Below the pieces are notes generated by a model. It was not told where the DNA came from, did no database searches, and saw only the letters and a list, made by a program, of their open reading frames with translations. Shown piece after piece: positions 37,451 through 46,287 of a stretch of DNA of 64,000 nucleotides (positions within the stretch are counted from its first letter, which is position 1; the number at the start of each line of letters is the position of its first letter). Both the position numbers and the translations under genes were made by a program. The DNA comes from Alcaligenes pakistanensis (GTDB lineage: Bacteria > Pseudomonadota > Gammaproteobacteria > Burkholderiales > Burkholderiaceae_B), in assembly GCF_014652815.1 (NCBI RefSeq), contig NZ_BMZN01000004.1, forward strand, positions 494,812 to 558,811, in the 5' to 3' direction.

Positions 37451-38539
37451 ATGTCCACCCGGCCAAAACTACAATTCCATACTTTTTTACTGTTGCTGGT
37501 CGCCGTATCCATCGCTTTTATCTGGATACTTCTCCCTTTTTATGGCGCGATATTTTGGGGTGCCGTGCTGGCTATTCTGTTTGCGCCCTTGCAGCGCAAG
37601 CTCCTAGCTAAAACCAAAGGCCGACGCTCCCTGTCTGCCCTGATCAGCTTGCTGATCATCATCCTGATCGTGATTATTCCGGTCATCCTGGTTTCCATTT
37701 CGCTGGTTCAACAAATCGCCTCACTCTACGATTTGATGAATAGCGGCCAGTTAAATCCCGGCGCGTATCTACAAAAAATTCTTAATGCCCTGCCCCCTAG
37801 CGTGAATGATTTTGCGGCCCGCTTTGGCCTGCACGACTTTGCCTCCCTGCAAGAGAAGTTCTCCGAATTTGCAGTGCAAGGCGGACAGTTCCTGACTAAA
37901 CAGGCGTTGAATGTAGGCCAAAACACCTTCCAGTTTCTGGTCAGCCTGGGCATCATGCTGTACATGCTGTTCTTCCTGCTGCGCGATGGCGTCGAACTGG
38001 GTCGTCATTACCGCCAGTTGATCCCCTTGAGCGAGAACCAGAAGACTCACCTGTTCCGCAAATTCACGACCGTGGTGCGCGCCACGGTCAAAGGTAATAT
38101 TGCCGTGGCAGCCACCCAAGGCGCATTGGGCGGGGTCATGTTCTGGTTCCTGGACATTCAAGGCGCACTGTTCTGGGGCGTGCTGATGGCGGTACTGTCC
38201 CTGCTGCCTGCCGTCGGTGCTTCCCTGATCTGGGCCCCTGTCGCCATCTACTTCTTTGTATCGGGCCACTATGTTCCCGGCATCATCCTGACCGCCTTCG
38301 GCATCTTGGTGATTGGTCTGGTCGACAACCTGCTGCGCCCCCTGCTGGTAGGTAAAGACACCAAGATCCCCGACTACGTGATCCTGATCTCGACCCTGGG
38401 TGGCTTGTCGATTTTTGGCTTGAACGGCTTTGTAATTGGCCCGCTGATCGCCGCCATGTTCATCGCCTGCTGGGATCTGTTCCCCTCTGCCGTCAGCGCC
38501 CGCGTTGAGGCTGAAGAGCAGGAAAATCACAGCAACTAA
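37451..38539 (+). CDS. AI-2E family transporter (UPF0118)
   Basis: Inner-membrane protein of 362 residues in the AI-2E transporter family (TqsA/YdiK/PerM group). It has an N-terminal pair of helices, a long amphipathic segment, and C-terminal helices with the conserved AVLSLLPAVGASLIWAP and DNLLRPLLVG motifs. Members export varied small molecules or ions; the substrate is unknown here. Confidence 0.88.
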   Translation: MSTRPKLQFHTFLLLLVAVSIAFIWILLPFYGAIFWGAVLAILFAPLQRKLLAKTKGRRSLSALISLLIIILIVIIPVILVSISLVQQIASLYDLMNSGQLNPGAYLQKILNALPPSVNDFAARFGLHDFASLQEKFSEFAVQGGQFLTKQALNVGQNTFQFLVSLGIMLYMLFFLLRDGVELGRHYRQLIPLSENQKTHLFRKFTTVVRATVKGNIAVAATQGALGGVMFWFLDIQGALFWGVLMAVLSLLPAVGASLIWAPVAIYFFVSGHYVPGIILTAFGILVIGLVDNLLRPLLVGKDTKIPDYVILISTLGGLSIFGLNGFVIGPLIAAMFIACWDLFPSAVSARVEAEEQENHSN

Positions 38540-38604
38540 AATCAAGCAGGCCGGATCAATGCATAGGCCGGACCGGCCTGCTTAACTGGTGATACAAACA
38601 CACT

Positions 38605-38648
38605 AAAAAGGGGCTGGTTCTACTTGAGAAGGTAGAACCAGCCCCTTT
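38605..38648. terminator. Bidirectional terminator between AI-2E and MAPEG genes
   Basis: A long perfect stem (AAAGGGGCTGGTTCTAC pairing with GTAGAACCAGCCCCTTT) lies between convergent genes. A second inverted repeat (GCAGGCCGG... / ...CCGGCCTGC) is just to its left. Confidence 0.88.
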
Positions 38649-38663
38649 ACTTTTCCTGCAGGC

Positions 38664-39047
38664 TTACGCCACTAGCACTGGCAAGCACAAAATCCAGATA
38701 TTGACGGCCAAAGCCAAGAACCAGACCAGCGAGCGCAACGCCGCCTTGTTCATTATGTACATCACCAGATACAGCACGCGCAGCACGATCCAGGCAATCA
38801 TCAGGCTTTGCACTTGCAAGCCGTCCACCCCCGACCACAGGGCCAGCAACACCGCTGCATAGAAAAAAGGCAAAGCTTCAAACGCGTTGGCCTGAGCCGC
38901 ATTAGCCCGAGCGCGCCATCCCGTCAAACCTGCCAGCCACGGGCGAGGATCGTGATTATCAAAGCCCGGACTACCCGCTTTGGCACACACCGTCGCTAAC
39001 CAAGGCAAGAAAGCCGCTACAACAAAACCAATCTTGATCCCCAGCAT
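38664..39047 (-). CDS. MAPEG-family membrane protein
   Basis: Four-helix membrane protein related to eukaryotic microsomal glutathione transferases; bacterial roles are unclear. The family core is visible as RARANAAQANAFEALPFFYAAVLLA followed by RVLYLVMYIMNKAALRSLVW. Three consecutive ATG codons occur at the start; the last is placed best relative to AAGGGG, giving 127 residues. It is convergent with the AI-2E gene. Confidence 0.85.
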   Translation of the reverse strand: MLGIKIGFVVAAFLPWLATVCAKAGSPGFDNHDPRPWLAGLTGWRARANAAQANAFEALPFFYAAVLLALWSGVDGLQVQSLMIAWIVLRVLYLVMYIMNKAALRSLVWFLALAVNIWILCLPVLVA

Positions 39048-39112
39048 CATCATCCCCTTAACAGGCTGAAACAACCAACATAGCACGTCACCCTTTAAAA
39101 GCGCGCGCAGAA

Positions 39113-39142
39113 TTTACAAACCCGAAAAAAACAGGATATACT
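39113..39142 (+). promoter_or_regulatory. Promoter of tRNA-Thr
   Basis: TTTACA and TATACT separated by 18 bases, with the -10 box 15 bases before the tRNA. This is a good sigma-70 type promoter. Confidence 0.7.
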
Positions 39143-39157
39143 TATTGTCTTAGGTTA

Positions 39158-39233
39158 GCCGATGTAGCTCAGACGGTAGAGCAGCTCATTCGTAATGAGA
39201 AGGTCGAGGGTTCGATTCCTTTCATCGGCACCA
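39158..39233 (+). tRNA. tRNA-Thr (CGT)
   Basis: A 76-base tRNA with encoded CCA. The acceptor stem GCCGATG pairs with CATCGGC allowing a G-T pair, the anticodon stem-loop is CTCATTCGTAATGAG with anticodon CGT, and the T arm is GGTTCGATTC. It reads ACG codons. Confidence 0.95.
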
Positions 39234-39384
39234 ACTAATCTAAATCCATTGAAATAAAACAATCAATACTATTCAAATCAATGGTCTAGCTTCCTTACAC
39301 TGGAAGCATTTGATAGCTTACTTTCAACTACCCCACCCAAACGGCCCCAAAAAAGCCACCTAAGTCGCTATTTTTTGTACAGTC

Positions 39385-40443
39385 TCACGGCCCAACAACT
39401 TGGCTGACATGCTCCGGAATATCCCAGGCGCCCCCAGCTCGAATCAGAGCGCAACGTCCTGTGTCACCGCGCTCACTTTCAACAAAGTCGGTTCCGTCCC
39501 AGACCGATGCCTCATAACTCCAGCAATCACCCAGCCCACGCCCCTTCATTCTGGAGGAGATGACTCCATTATCGTAATCGCTAGCGCTAGTACTCACCAA
39601 TACGGGAGCAGACTGCATACGATTAGCGATAACAAAATAAGCGTCTCCCCCGTTGTAAGCGGCTAACCAACAAGGCACGCTAACCAGGGAAAACTGCTGA
39701 TTAAGTTGTGCGATTCCCCACGGCTCAGACAATCTGTCATCAGTGCAGGATTGCTCTGCATCAGCGGCAAGCACCTGCAAAAGCACGGGCCTTATTTGTG
39801 CATCCTCCTGCCCCGTCATGGGGCGTAGGTTTTTATCCCGTACCGGTGCACGAGTGACAACTGGCGCAGCAATAGGAAGTTTTACCGAAGACTCACTCTC
39901 TTTTCCTTTGCGCAGAATAGCCCCGGATGTATTAATTCGCCCTTGAACATCGTCCATTTTCAATAAGACCGCACTTGAACCCGCAGCAGAGAACAAATAT
40001 ATGCTGCCATTCTCACGAAAAGAAATGGCTTCGTCTTTTTTCAAGGCTGTCAAAAACCGGCTTAACTGCGCCTGACTCATTTGCCATGACTCATCGCCCG
40101 AAAAACTTAATGGGCCTGCTGTACGGCCAGCAATAATAAGTTCTGGTGGCGATTTCTCTTGCCACTCAGCATCACTATAGTGCGCCAGCATGACTCGGTT
40201 TACCACCGGCTCCCCACTACCCGCCTTACGAGTCAACAACACCGTTGAACCCTGCTGCTCAGCCTCATCGGCATAACCTGCAGCACGGCAAGTTAGCGTG
40301 TTATCGCAGCTCAGATCCCAGTCCTTATGAGAAAACGTCACTGCCGCTGCATGAGCTGCTGTACTTCCCATACATAGCGCTAGCAACATGGCCAAGGTTT
40401 GCCTTGAAAAAAATGCACTGCAATATTGTTTCTGCCTACCCAT
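39385..40443 (-). CDS. DUF1176 domain exported protein
   Basis: Periplasmic protein of unknown function. A signal peptide (around residues 14-32, LAMLLALCMGSTAAHAAA) precedes the DUF1176 fold, recognised by FSHKDWDLSCDNTLTCRAAGY near the mature start, the central RPMTGQEDAQIRPVLLQVLAADAEQSC, and the C-terminal GRGLGDCWSYEASVWDGTDFV. The several cysteines are consistent with disulfides in the periplasm. The ATG has GGAG 8 bases upstream; the frame begins 20 codons earlier. It is next to the tRNA-Thr gene but transcribed toward it. Confidence 0.8.
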   Translation of the reverse strand: MGRQKQYCSAFFSRQTLAMLLALCMGSTAAHAAAVTFSHKDWDLSCDNTLTCRAAGYADEAEQQGSTVLLTRKAGSGEPVVNRVMLAHYSDAEWQEKSPPELIIAGRTAGPLSFSGDESWQMSQAQLSRFLTALKKDEAISFRENGSIYLFSAAGSSAVLLKMDDVQGRINTSGAILRKGKESESSVKLPIAAPVVTRAPVRDKNLRPMTGQEDAQIRPVLLQVLAADAEQSCTDDRLSEPWGIAQLNQQFSLVSVPCWLAAYNGGDAYFVIANRMQSAPVLVSTSASDYDNGVISSRMKGRGLGDCWSYEASVWDGTDFVESERGDTGRCALIRAGGAWDIPEHVSQVVGP

Positions 40444-40850
40444 TTCCTCTACTCCCTGCCGTTTGGTCTCGCATAATTTACTCGACTGTATGTAATTCAG
40501 CACGTCATCGACATACCTGTGCCATCGCTGCCATCAAATATCACCGCAGCAATGTCGCTAGCGGCCTGAAGGACAGCACTATAGAGCGCGCATCATGGCA
40601 ATCGCCACCGTAACTGCGTGAGAAATACGTAGTAGTAAATTGGGAAAAGAAGCGACAAATGACAAAGTCCCTTACAGGACTTTTTTGTTGAACATATACA
40701 CCAGCATTCGTTATGCCAAAGCAGCGTATTAATGTACGTCAATGACAAGCTAGCTACCCGTACGAAATCTTGATTTATACGCTAAGCTTTCCCGGTCACG
40801 GCAACAGTCTTGCAATCTGCATGCCGCATGTTCGGAGAGAAGAGAGAATC
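40444..40850. other. Divergent intergenic region with isolated terminator-like hairpin
   Basis: About 400 bases between the divergent DUF1176 and hemolysin III genes without a convincing gene. A small hairpin, AAAGTCC / GGACTTT followed by more T residues (40664-40686), looks like a plus-strand terminator although no plus-strand gene precedes it. It could end a small RNA from the left half of the gap or regulate the hemolysin III leader. Confidence 0.4.
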
Positions 40851-41471
40851 ATGTACTACGGTGAACGTTTCAATGCCTGGTCACATCTGATCGGCGCGGT
40901 TCTGGCTGTTGGCGGCGTATCCTGGCTGCTGGTCATGGCAAGTTTTACCGGAGACCCCTGGCGCATCACCAGCACGGCAATCTATGGCGCCACACTGATT
41001 CTGCTTTACCTGATCTCCACCCTGTATCACTGCTTCAGGGGACGGGCCAAGAATGTATTTCGCAAGATGGATCACTTTTCCATCTATTTGCTGATTGCTG
41101 GCAGCTATACGCCGTTCTGCCTGGTCACGCTGCGTGGCCCTTGGGGGTGGAGTCTGTTCGGTGTGGTCTGGGGTTTGGCACTGATTGGCATTCTTCAGGA
41201 TATCCGTCCTCGTTCACCTGCACGCATATTGTCGCTAGTGATTTACGCTGTTATGGGATGGATTGTCTTGCTGGCACTGGGGCCGTTGGCATCCGGCCTG
41301 GGCTCGCAGGGATTTTCCTGGTTGGCGGCAGGTGGAGCAATTTATACCGCCGGAATTGTATTCTTCGTGTTTGACGAGCGCTTTCGACATTGGCACGGTA
41401 TTTGGCATTTATTTGTGCTGGCCGGCAGCGCAGCGCATTTTCTGGCCATATCCCGCTATGTCGTCATGTAA
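40851..41471 (+). CDS. trhA: Hemolysin III/TrhA-family membrane protein
   Basis: Seven-helix inner-membrane protein of the HlyIII/PAQR group; the E. coli relative YqfA/TrhA affects membrane energetics. The N-terminal GERFNAWSHLIGAVLAV, the segment STLYHCFRG, the DHFSIYLLIAGSYTPF motif and the C-terminal HGIWHLFVLAGSAAHF supply the conserved His, Ser and Asp residues of the family. Length is 206 residues from the ATG that matches the family start; a longer frame upstream is ignored. Confidence 0.9.
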   Translation: MYYGERFNAWSHLIGAVLAVGGVSWLLVMASFTGDPWRITSTAIYGATLILLYLISTLYHCFRGRAKNVFRKMDHFSIYLLIAGSYTPFCLVTLRGPWGWSLFGVVWGLALIGILQDIRPRSPARILSLVIYAVMGWIVLLALGPLASGLGSQGFSWLAAGGAIYTAGIVFFVFDERFRHWHGIWHLFVLAGSAAHFLAISRYVVM

Positions 41472-41664
41472 AGCCTAGTACGTGGCATCGCCCTATTGAA
41501 TCAGTCCCTCATGGGGCTGTTACTTGGTCCATACCATTAACAGCTACCTCAGCCTTTGTACAATTGCGCTCTTACTGACCCTCCATATAGAATGCAGACG
41601 AAAAACCATGAGATTTCTGTCGTCTGATAGATAATCAAACCACCCCCACGTCGAGTAAATTCTG

Positions 41665-42099
41665 ATGAGCAAATACCTGAATCCTATTGCAATTGGCTTG
41701 CTCAGTCTTCTCGCTGTGACCAGCCACGCAGCCTCCCCAAATCTATCCGTCACCGCTGACGATCTTAAAAATCTACGTTCAGCGTCTACTTTGCCGCGCG
41801 AAACAAACATCGCGCCGACCAAGTCGAGAGACCCCGCCCTTGATTCAGAGTTCAGCCGAAACTTCCAAAAGGCTTTGAGTAACGAGGAAAAGACACGCCA
41901 AGCGGCACGGGAACAACAGCTGGAGCACAACCACCTGTCCTCACTTAAGCAGCACAATAAAGCGTCAAATCGCTTCGGCCCACCCGACAACAAAAATGAA
42001 AATGTGGGGATTTATTTTGATGCCAACGGCTCTGCCACCACGTCTTGCCGAGAAAACGAACTCGGGAAAACACGTTGCAAAGTTCGTGAACTGCGTTAG
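41665..42099 (+). CDS. Small exported protein of unknown function
   Basis: A 144-residue protein I do not recognise. A signal peptide is clear (MSKYLNPIAIGLLSLLAVTSHA, site SHA-AS). The mature part is hydrophilic and highly charged, with a central helical stretch rich in Glu, Gln and Lys (residues 75-100). It ends in a short segment with two cysteines (SATTSCRENELGKTRCKVREL) that could form a disulfide. No partner gene is evident; it lies between trhA and an AraC-type regulator. Confidence 0.6.
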   Translation: MSKYLNPIAIGLLSLLAVTSHAASPNLSVTADDLKNLRSASTLPRETNIAPTKSRDPALDSEFSRNFQKALSNEEKTRQAAREQQLEHNHLSSLKQHNKASNRFGPPDNKNENVGIYFDANGSATTSCRENELGKTRCKVRELR

Positions 42100-42217
42100 C
42101 TTCCCAAATTCAAACGTATAACCCGCTCGCCCGAACACTCGCTCCGGGAATGAACGTGAGTGCCAGCTCGACACTCATGGATTAGCCCGAAAAGTACTAC
42201 CTGATTTGTCTTAAGCA

Positions 42218-43195
42218 CTATGACAACAAGTTCATTCCTTGTCGGGCCCGCGCCAGCGTCGTGGCGGGTCGCTCCCCAAACATCTGCTGGTACTGGGCAC
42301 TAAAGCGTCCCAAATGAAAGAAGCCAAAACGCAGGGCCACTTCGGTCACACTGCCCTCTCTTTGTTCCAGACTGGTACGCACGCGCTGCAAACGGATGTC
42401 CCGCATACGCTGCACGGGTGATCCCGCTGCCGTCTCTCGGAAACTGGCCTGCAAACTGCGCACACTCACTCCCGTTGCCGCCGCCACCTCTCCCACGGTC
42501 AGCGTACTCTCACAATGCTCGTAGATATACTCTTCCGCCCGCATCACCATTGCCCGTGACAGCGACATACCTGGACGACGCAAAGCCTCGCTGAAATTAT
42601 GAGGATGACCATTGAGCAGCATCCCATGCAGAAACTCGCTCAAGGAAGCCTGCACAGCAGGTTGCAAGGCAATCTTGTCAGCCACCACCAACATTTGCAC
42701 CGCCTGATTCCAGGCCGCTGACAAATCCGCACTGAACGGGCTCAGACGAAAACGCACCGGGCACTCCAAAGGGCGGCCCAGCCAATCACTACACAATTTA
42801 CGTAAAACCCGCACATCCGGCCGAAAAGACAGCTGATCAAAGCCATCACCAAAATGGAAATCGGTACGCACATTGGCTGACACAGGCAGCGTCACTCCAG
42901 ACACCCAAGCAGATTCACTATTCCCCTGCCGCACACGGCCCTGGCCGGCAATGCAGGTCATGATCAAGTACAGATCAGGCAAATCCGCCGCATCCACCAT
43001 GATATCGGCGTCGTAGCGCAGATTCACCACGCAGCCTGCTGTCTGGGCATCCAGCACACCCAAACGCATATCAAAGAGGCGTGACGCGCGGCGCGATACA
43101 CGCAAGTGATGCGCCGCATAGACACGACTAACCTGGCCAATGGCCTCGTCCATATCCCGGGTCCGAAAGGAATCTTCTCGCATTCCTGCATTCAT
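42218..43195 (-). CDS. AraC-family regulator with FeaR-like N-terminal domain
   Basis: Transcription regulator of 325 residues. Residues 30-190 resemble the sensor domain of FeaR-type AraC proteins (FDMRLGVLDAQTAGCVVNLRYDADIMVDA). The C-terminal 100 residues hold two helix-turn-helix motifs (TVGEVAAATGVSVRSLQASFRE and VTEVALRFGFFHLGRFSAQYQQMFGERP). It is divergent from an aldehyde dehydrogenase gene with about 220 bases between starts, so it probably controls it. FeaR regulates aromatic-amine degradation in E. coli; the inducer here is unknown. Confidence 0.87.
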   Translation of the reverse strand: MNAGMREDSFRTRDMDEAIGQVSRVYAAHHLRVSRRASRLFDMRLGVLDAQTAGCVVNLRYDADIMVDAADLPDLYLIMTCIAGQGRVRQGNSESAWVSGVTLPVSANVRTDFHFGDGFDQLSFRPDVRVLRKLCSDWLGRPLECPVRFRLSPFSADLSAAWNQAVQMLVVADKIALQPAVQASLSEFLHGMLLNGHPHNFSEALRRPGMSLSRAMVMRAEEYIYEHCESTLTVGEVAAATGVSVRSLQASFRETAAGSPVQRMRDIRLQRVRTSLEQREGSVTEVALRFGFFHLGRFSAQYQQMFGERPATTLARARQGMNLLS

Positions 43196-43413
43196 GACTT
43201 ACACACCCTATTTGGCTCTGTAAATTGTAGAGCCCACCAAGCCGCCCTGGATCAGGACTTTCCCTTGGGCCCGCTTTGCGCAATCTGGCTAGAAATGCCC
43301 TTTGTGGATAGCCCTCAGCCTTGACCGTGCGCACTATAAGTAAAAACAACCCAGCCGCCCCCCGTCAGATTGTTGGCAACCCCACACTTTTCTATTACTT
43401 AAGGAAGCTAGCC

Positions 43414-44874
43414 ATGAGCACCCCTCAAAACTACCCTGCCTATATAGGCGGTAAAACCATTTACGCCCAAGACACCTTTCCAGCCATCAACGCATCCACC
43501 GGTCGTCCCCTTGGGCAATTGGCTCGCTGCGGAGCCAAGGAAGTGGATCTGGCGGTGCAGGCCGCCACGCAAGCCCAGCAACAATGGGCACAAACCGCCT
43601 ATGAAGCCAGAGCCTTGCTCCTGAACCGTCTAGCCGATGCTCTGGAGCAAGCCACCCCTCATCTGGCCCGTATAGACGCGGAAGATGTAGGGCGTCGAGT
43701 GTCCGAAGTCATGATCGATTACCAGATTGCCGTTGCCCAGTATCGCTACTTTGCTGCTGCCATCGTGGCACACGAGGATTTCGGTCGCCCCATCCCTGAT
43801 GGCTACCTGATCGCTAAACGCGTCCCATTGGGCGTTGTGGGCCAAATCATTCCCTGGAACGTCCCGGCCATTATGGTGGCATTGAAAGTGGCACCGGCCA
43901 TCGCCGCAGGCAACGCCGTCATTCTGAAACCCGACGAGAACGCCAGCCTGTCCACTCTGGAGTTTGCCCGCATTGCCAATGACATCTTCCCTGCCGGACT
44001 CATTAACGTTCTGACCGGCTTTGGTGAAGAAGTCGGCTCCGCGCTCACCTCCCACCCTGGAGTCGCCAAACTGGCCTTTACCGGCAGCCCGGAAGTGGGC
44101 CGCATCATCAGTCAGGCCGGCGCCAAGCGTCTGGTCCCTGTATCACTGGAACTGGGCGGCAAAAGCCCTAATATTGTGTTCCCGGATATTGACGATATGG
44201 ACGCCGTCGTCGACAACGCTTTGTTTGCAGCCCTGTACTGCAATGGTCAATCCTGCCTGGCCGGCACACGCCTGTTCGTACACGATGCCATCTACACCCA
44301 ATTTGTTGAAAAGCTCGTCGCTGCCGCCCGCCGCGTACGCATAGGCGATCCCTCCGACTCCAACACCCAACTAAGCTGCCTGATCAGCGCCTCGCAAGGT
44401 GAAAAAGTCCTGAAATACATCCAGACTGGCCGAGACGAAGGTGCCAACGTGCTGACAGGCGGTCAGCGCGTCACCGTCGCTGGTCACGAACATGGTTACT
44501 TCATTGAACCGACAATCCTGGAAACCAATAACCGCATGCGTGTGGCTCAAGAGGAAATCTTTGGCCCGGTCTTGTCCCTTATCCGCTGGAGCGAGGTGGA
44601 CGAGATGATCAAGCAAGCCAATGACGTGTGCTATGGCCTGGCGGCTGGCATCTACACCTCCAACCTGAAAAATGCGATGGAAACTGCTGACCGCCTGCAA
44701 GCGGGCAATGTCTGGATCAACCGCTATTTCAACCTGACAAGTGGCTCGCCTTTTGGGGGCATGAAGGAAAGTGGAATTGGCCGCGAGCATTGCCGCGAGA
44801 CCTTGAATATGTATTCGGAGCTGAAGGCTATTACGGTGCAAACAACCGTGCCACAGCCCTGGTTTGCGCCTTAA
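43414..44874 (+). CDS. NAD(P)-dependent aldehyde dehydrogenase
   Basis: ALDH-superfamily enzyme that oxidises an aldehyde to the acid. Conserved residues are all present: Asn149 (IIPWNVPA), Glu246 (LELGGKSPN), catalytic Cys281 (NGQSCLAGTR), and the EEIFGPVLS motif. Length is 486 residues from the ATG preceded by AAGGA at 8 bases; the open frame extends 31 codons upstream. Its divergent AraC regulator and the amine-catabolism genes that follow suggest an aldehyde from amine deamination, but substrate is not fixed by sequence. Confidence 0.92.
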   Translation: MSTPQNYPAYIGGKTIYAQDTFPAINASTGRPLGQLARCGAKEVDLAVQAATQAQQQWAQTAYEARALLLNRLADALEQATPHLARIDAEDVGRRVSEVMIDYQIAVAQYRYFAAAIVAHEDFGRPIPDGYLIAKRVPLGVVGQIIPWNVPAIMVALKVAPAIAAGNAVILKPDENASLSTLEFARIANDIFPAGLINVLTGFGEEVGSALTSHPGVAKLAFTGSPEVGRIISQAGAKRLVPVSLELGGKSPNIVFPDIDDMDAVVDNALFAALYCNGQSCLAGTRLFVHDAIYTQFVEKLVAAARRVRIGDPSDSNTQLSCLISASQGEKVLKYIQTGRDEGANVLTGGQRVTVAGHEHGYFIEPTILETNNRMRVAQEEIFGPVLSLIRWSEVDEMIKQANDVCYGLAAGIYTSNLKNAMETADRLQAGNVWINRYFNLTSGSPFGGMKESGIGREHCRETLNMYSELKAITVQTTVPQPWFAP

Positions 44875-44886
44875 CCATATCGAGTT

Positions 44887-46005
44887 CTACGATTGCCAAC
44901 TCAAGCTAGACGCTTTCCCATAACGACGCGGTGACACCCGCGTCCACTCCTTGAAGGCCCGCGAAAAAGTCGCCGTATCCGAATAGCCCAACTGTTCGGC
45001 AACGGCCGACAAGGGTAGATCCGCAGACTGCAACAGGGCCTGCGCCCGGGCTTGTCTGACATCCTGTAAAACATGGCGAAAGGAGCTTCCCTCCTCCATC
45101 AAACGTCTGCGCAATGAACGTGCAGACAGATTCAATACCAAGGCGATCGAATCACAGTCAACCGGTGCCCGCCCCAAGCGCCGAGATATAATATCCGCGG
45201 CCTGATCACAGGTTCGCCTGACCGGCAGTGCTTCAGGCCCCAGCAAATCCAGAAGATGACACTCCAGAACCGACTTCAGCTTATTGTCTTGAAATCCTTT
45301 GTTGTTAGAGAGCTGGCGATCCAGATCGCTATTACGCATCACAAGTTGATTGGCCGCTTGATTCCCTAAAACTGGCGCTCGGAAAAACCGCTCCAGCGTT
45401 TTCTCTCGGCCCACAATCGAATGCTCGAAATGCACCTCTATCGGCCCCCAGCTGGGGGTCGCCAATTGCTTGAGCATCAAGGCCATACCAGCCATCGTAA
45501 ACTCTGCGTCCTGGCTACGAGGCCAAATAGCACGATCCTGAATCCGATAACTCAGCGTGGTTGTTTCAGCCTGAATCGTCACATCCAACAAGGTATTCGT
45601 CTGCCAACGATCCTGAAACAAGCCGAATGTATCCAGTGTGGCCCGCAAACTGCCTGCTGCCACAAACAGAGCATGGAAAGGCCCCATCTCCTCCAAACCG
45701 AACTGGGCTCCCATTTCCAAACCCAGGTCTGGACGCCCAAACTTCTGGGCAGCATGCTCCAGCAAGGAGACATAGCGATGCAAAGGCACCCGCTCATACG
45801 GTGTTGATGTCTGCGTTCTGTAAAAACCATACTCGCGCAGCAAAGCGTCTACTTGACGCCCTTGATCAGACAAGGCATTGACTAGGGCACTGAGATACAA
45901 AGTCCGTATTGTCGCGCACCCACGCTCGTGTAAACCGACTGTCTCCAAGCCGCCATTTTCTGCTCCTGGCGGATAAGCGATCCGTTCATTCATGCCCTTA
46001 TTCAT
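44887..46005 (-). CDS. AraC-family regulator with Arabinose-bd-type N-terminus
   Basis: Transcription regulator of about 370 residues in the OruR/ArgR-like AraC group. The N-terminal domain has the pattern YLSALVNALSDQGRQVDALLREYG and FGLEEMGPFHALFVAAGSLRATLD. The C-terminal HTH domain contains SARSLRRRLMEEGSSFRHVLQDVRQARA and LPLSAVAEQLGYSDTATFSRAFKEWTRVSPRRY. The ATG with GAGG 6 bases upstream is preferred; a GTG four codons earlier is possible. It is divergent from the ornithine-cyclodeaminase-like gene and likely regulates that operon. OruR relatives respond to ornithine-type or amine ligands. Confidence 0.87.
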   Translation of the reverse strand: MNKGMNERIAYPPGAENGGLETVGLHERGCATIRTLYLSALVNALSDQGRQVDALLREYGFYRTQTSTPYERVPLHRYVSLLEHAAQKFGRPDLGLEMGAQFGLEEMGPFHALFVAAGSLRATLDTFGLFQDRWQTNTLLDVTIQAETTTLSYRIQDRAIWPRSQDAEFTMAGMALMLKQLATPSWGPIEVHFEHSIVGREKTLERFFRAPVLGNQAANQLVMRNSDLDRQLSNNKGFQDNKLKSVLECHLLDLLGPEALPVRRTCDQAADIISRRLGRAPVDCDSIALVLNLSARSLRRRLMEEGSSFRHVLQDVRQARAQALLQSADLPLSAVAEQLGYSDTATFSRAFKEWTRVSPRRYGKASSLSWQS

Positions 46006-46287
46006 CCTCACCCTCACTTCTTTTCCCGAAGAAACGCCCCACGCTTCATGGATAGCAAACAGGCAAAAACTTTATATCTAAACAATTTTAGTATTCGAAG
46101 GTATACATCATTTATAAAATCGCCACGGCACAAAATCGGGATTTACCCGTGTCTGCTCTCCATGCCAAGGTATGGCTGCATGCGGGCTGGCCTATTCTGC
46201 AAATTCCTTATCCCGCTTTGCAATTTCCACCAGTTCGAGGCTGAGTCACCATGTAGCTGCAAATAACGCACTACAAGGATATGAGAC

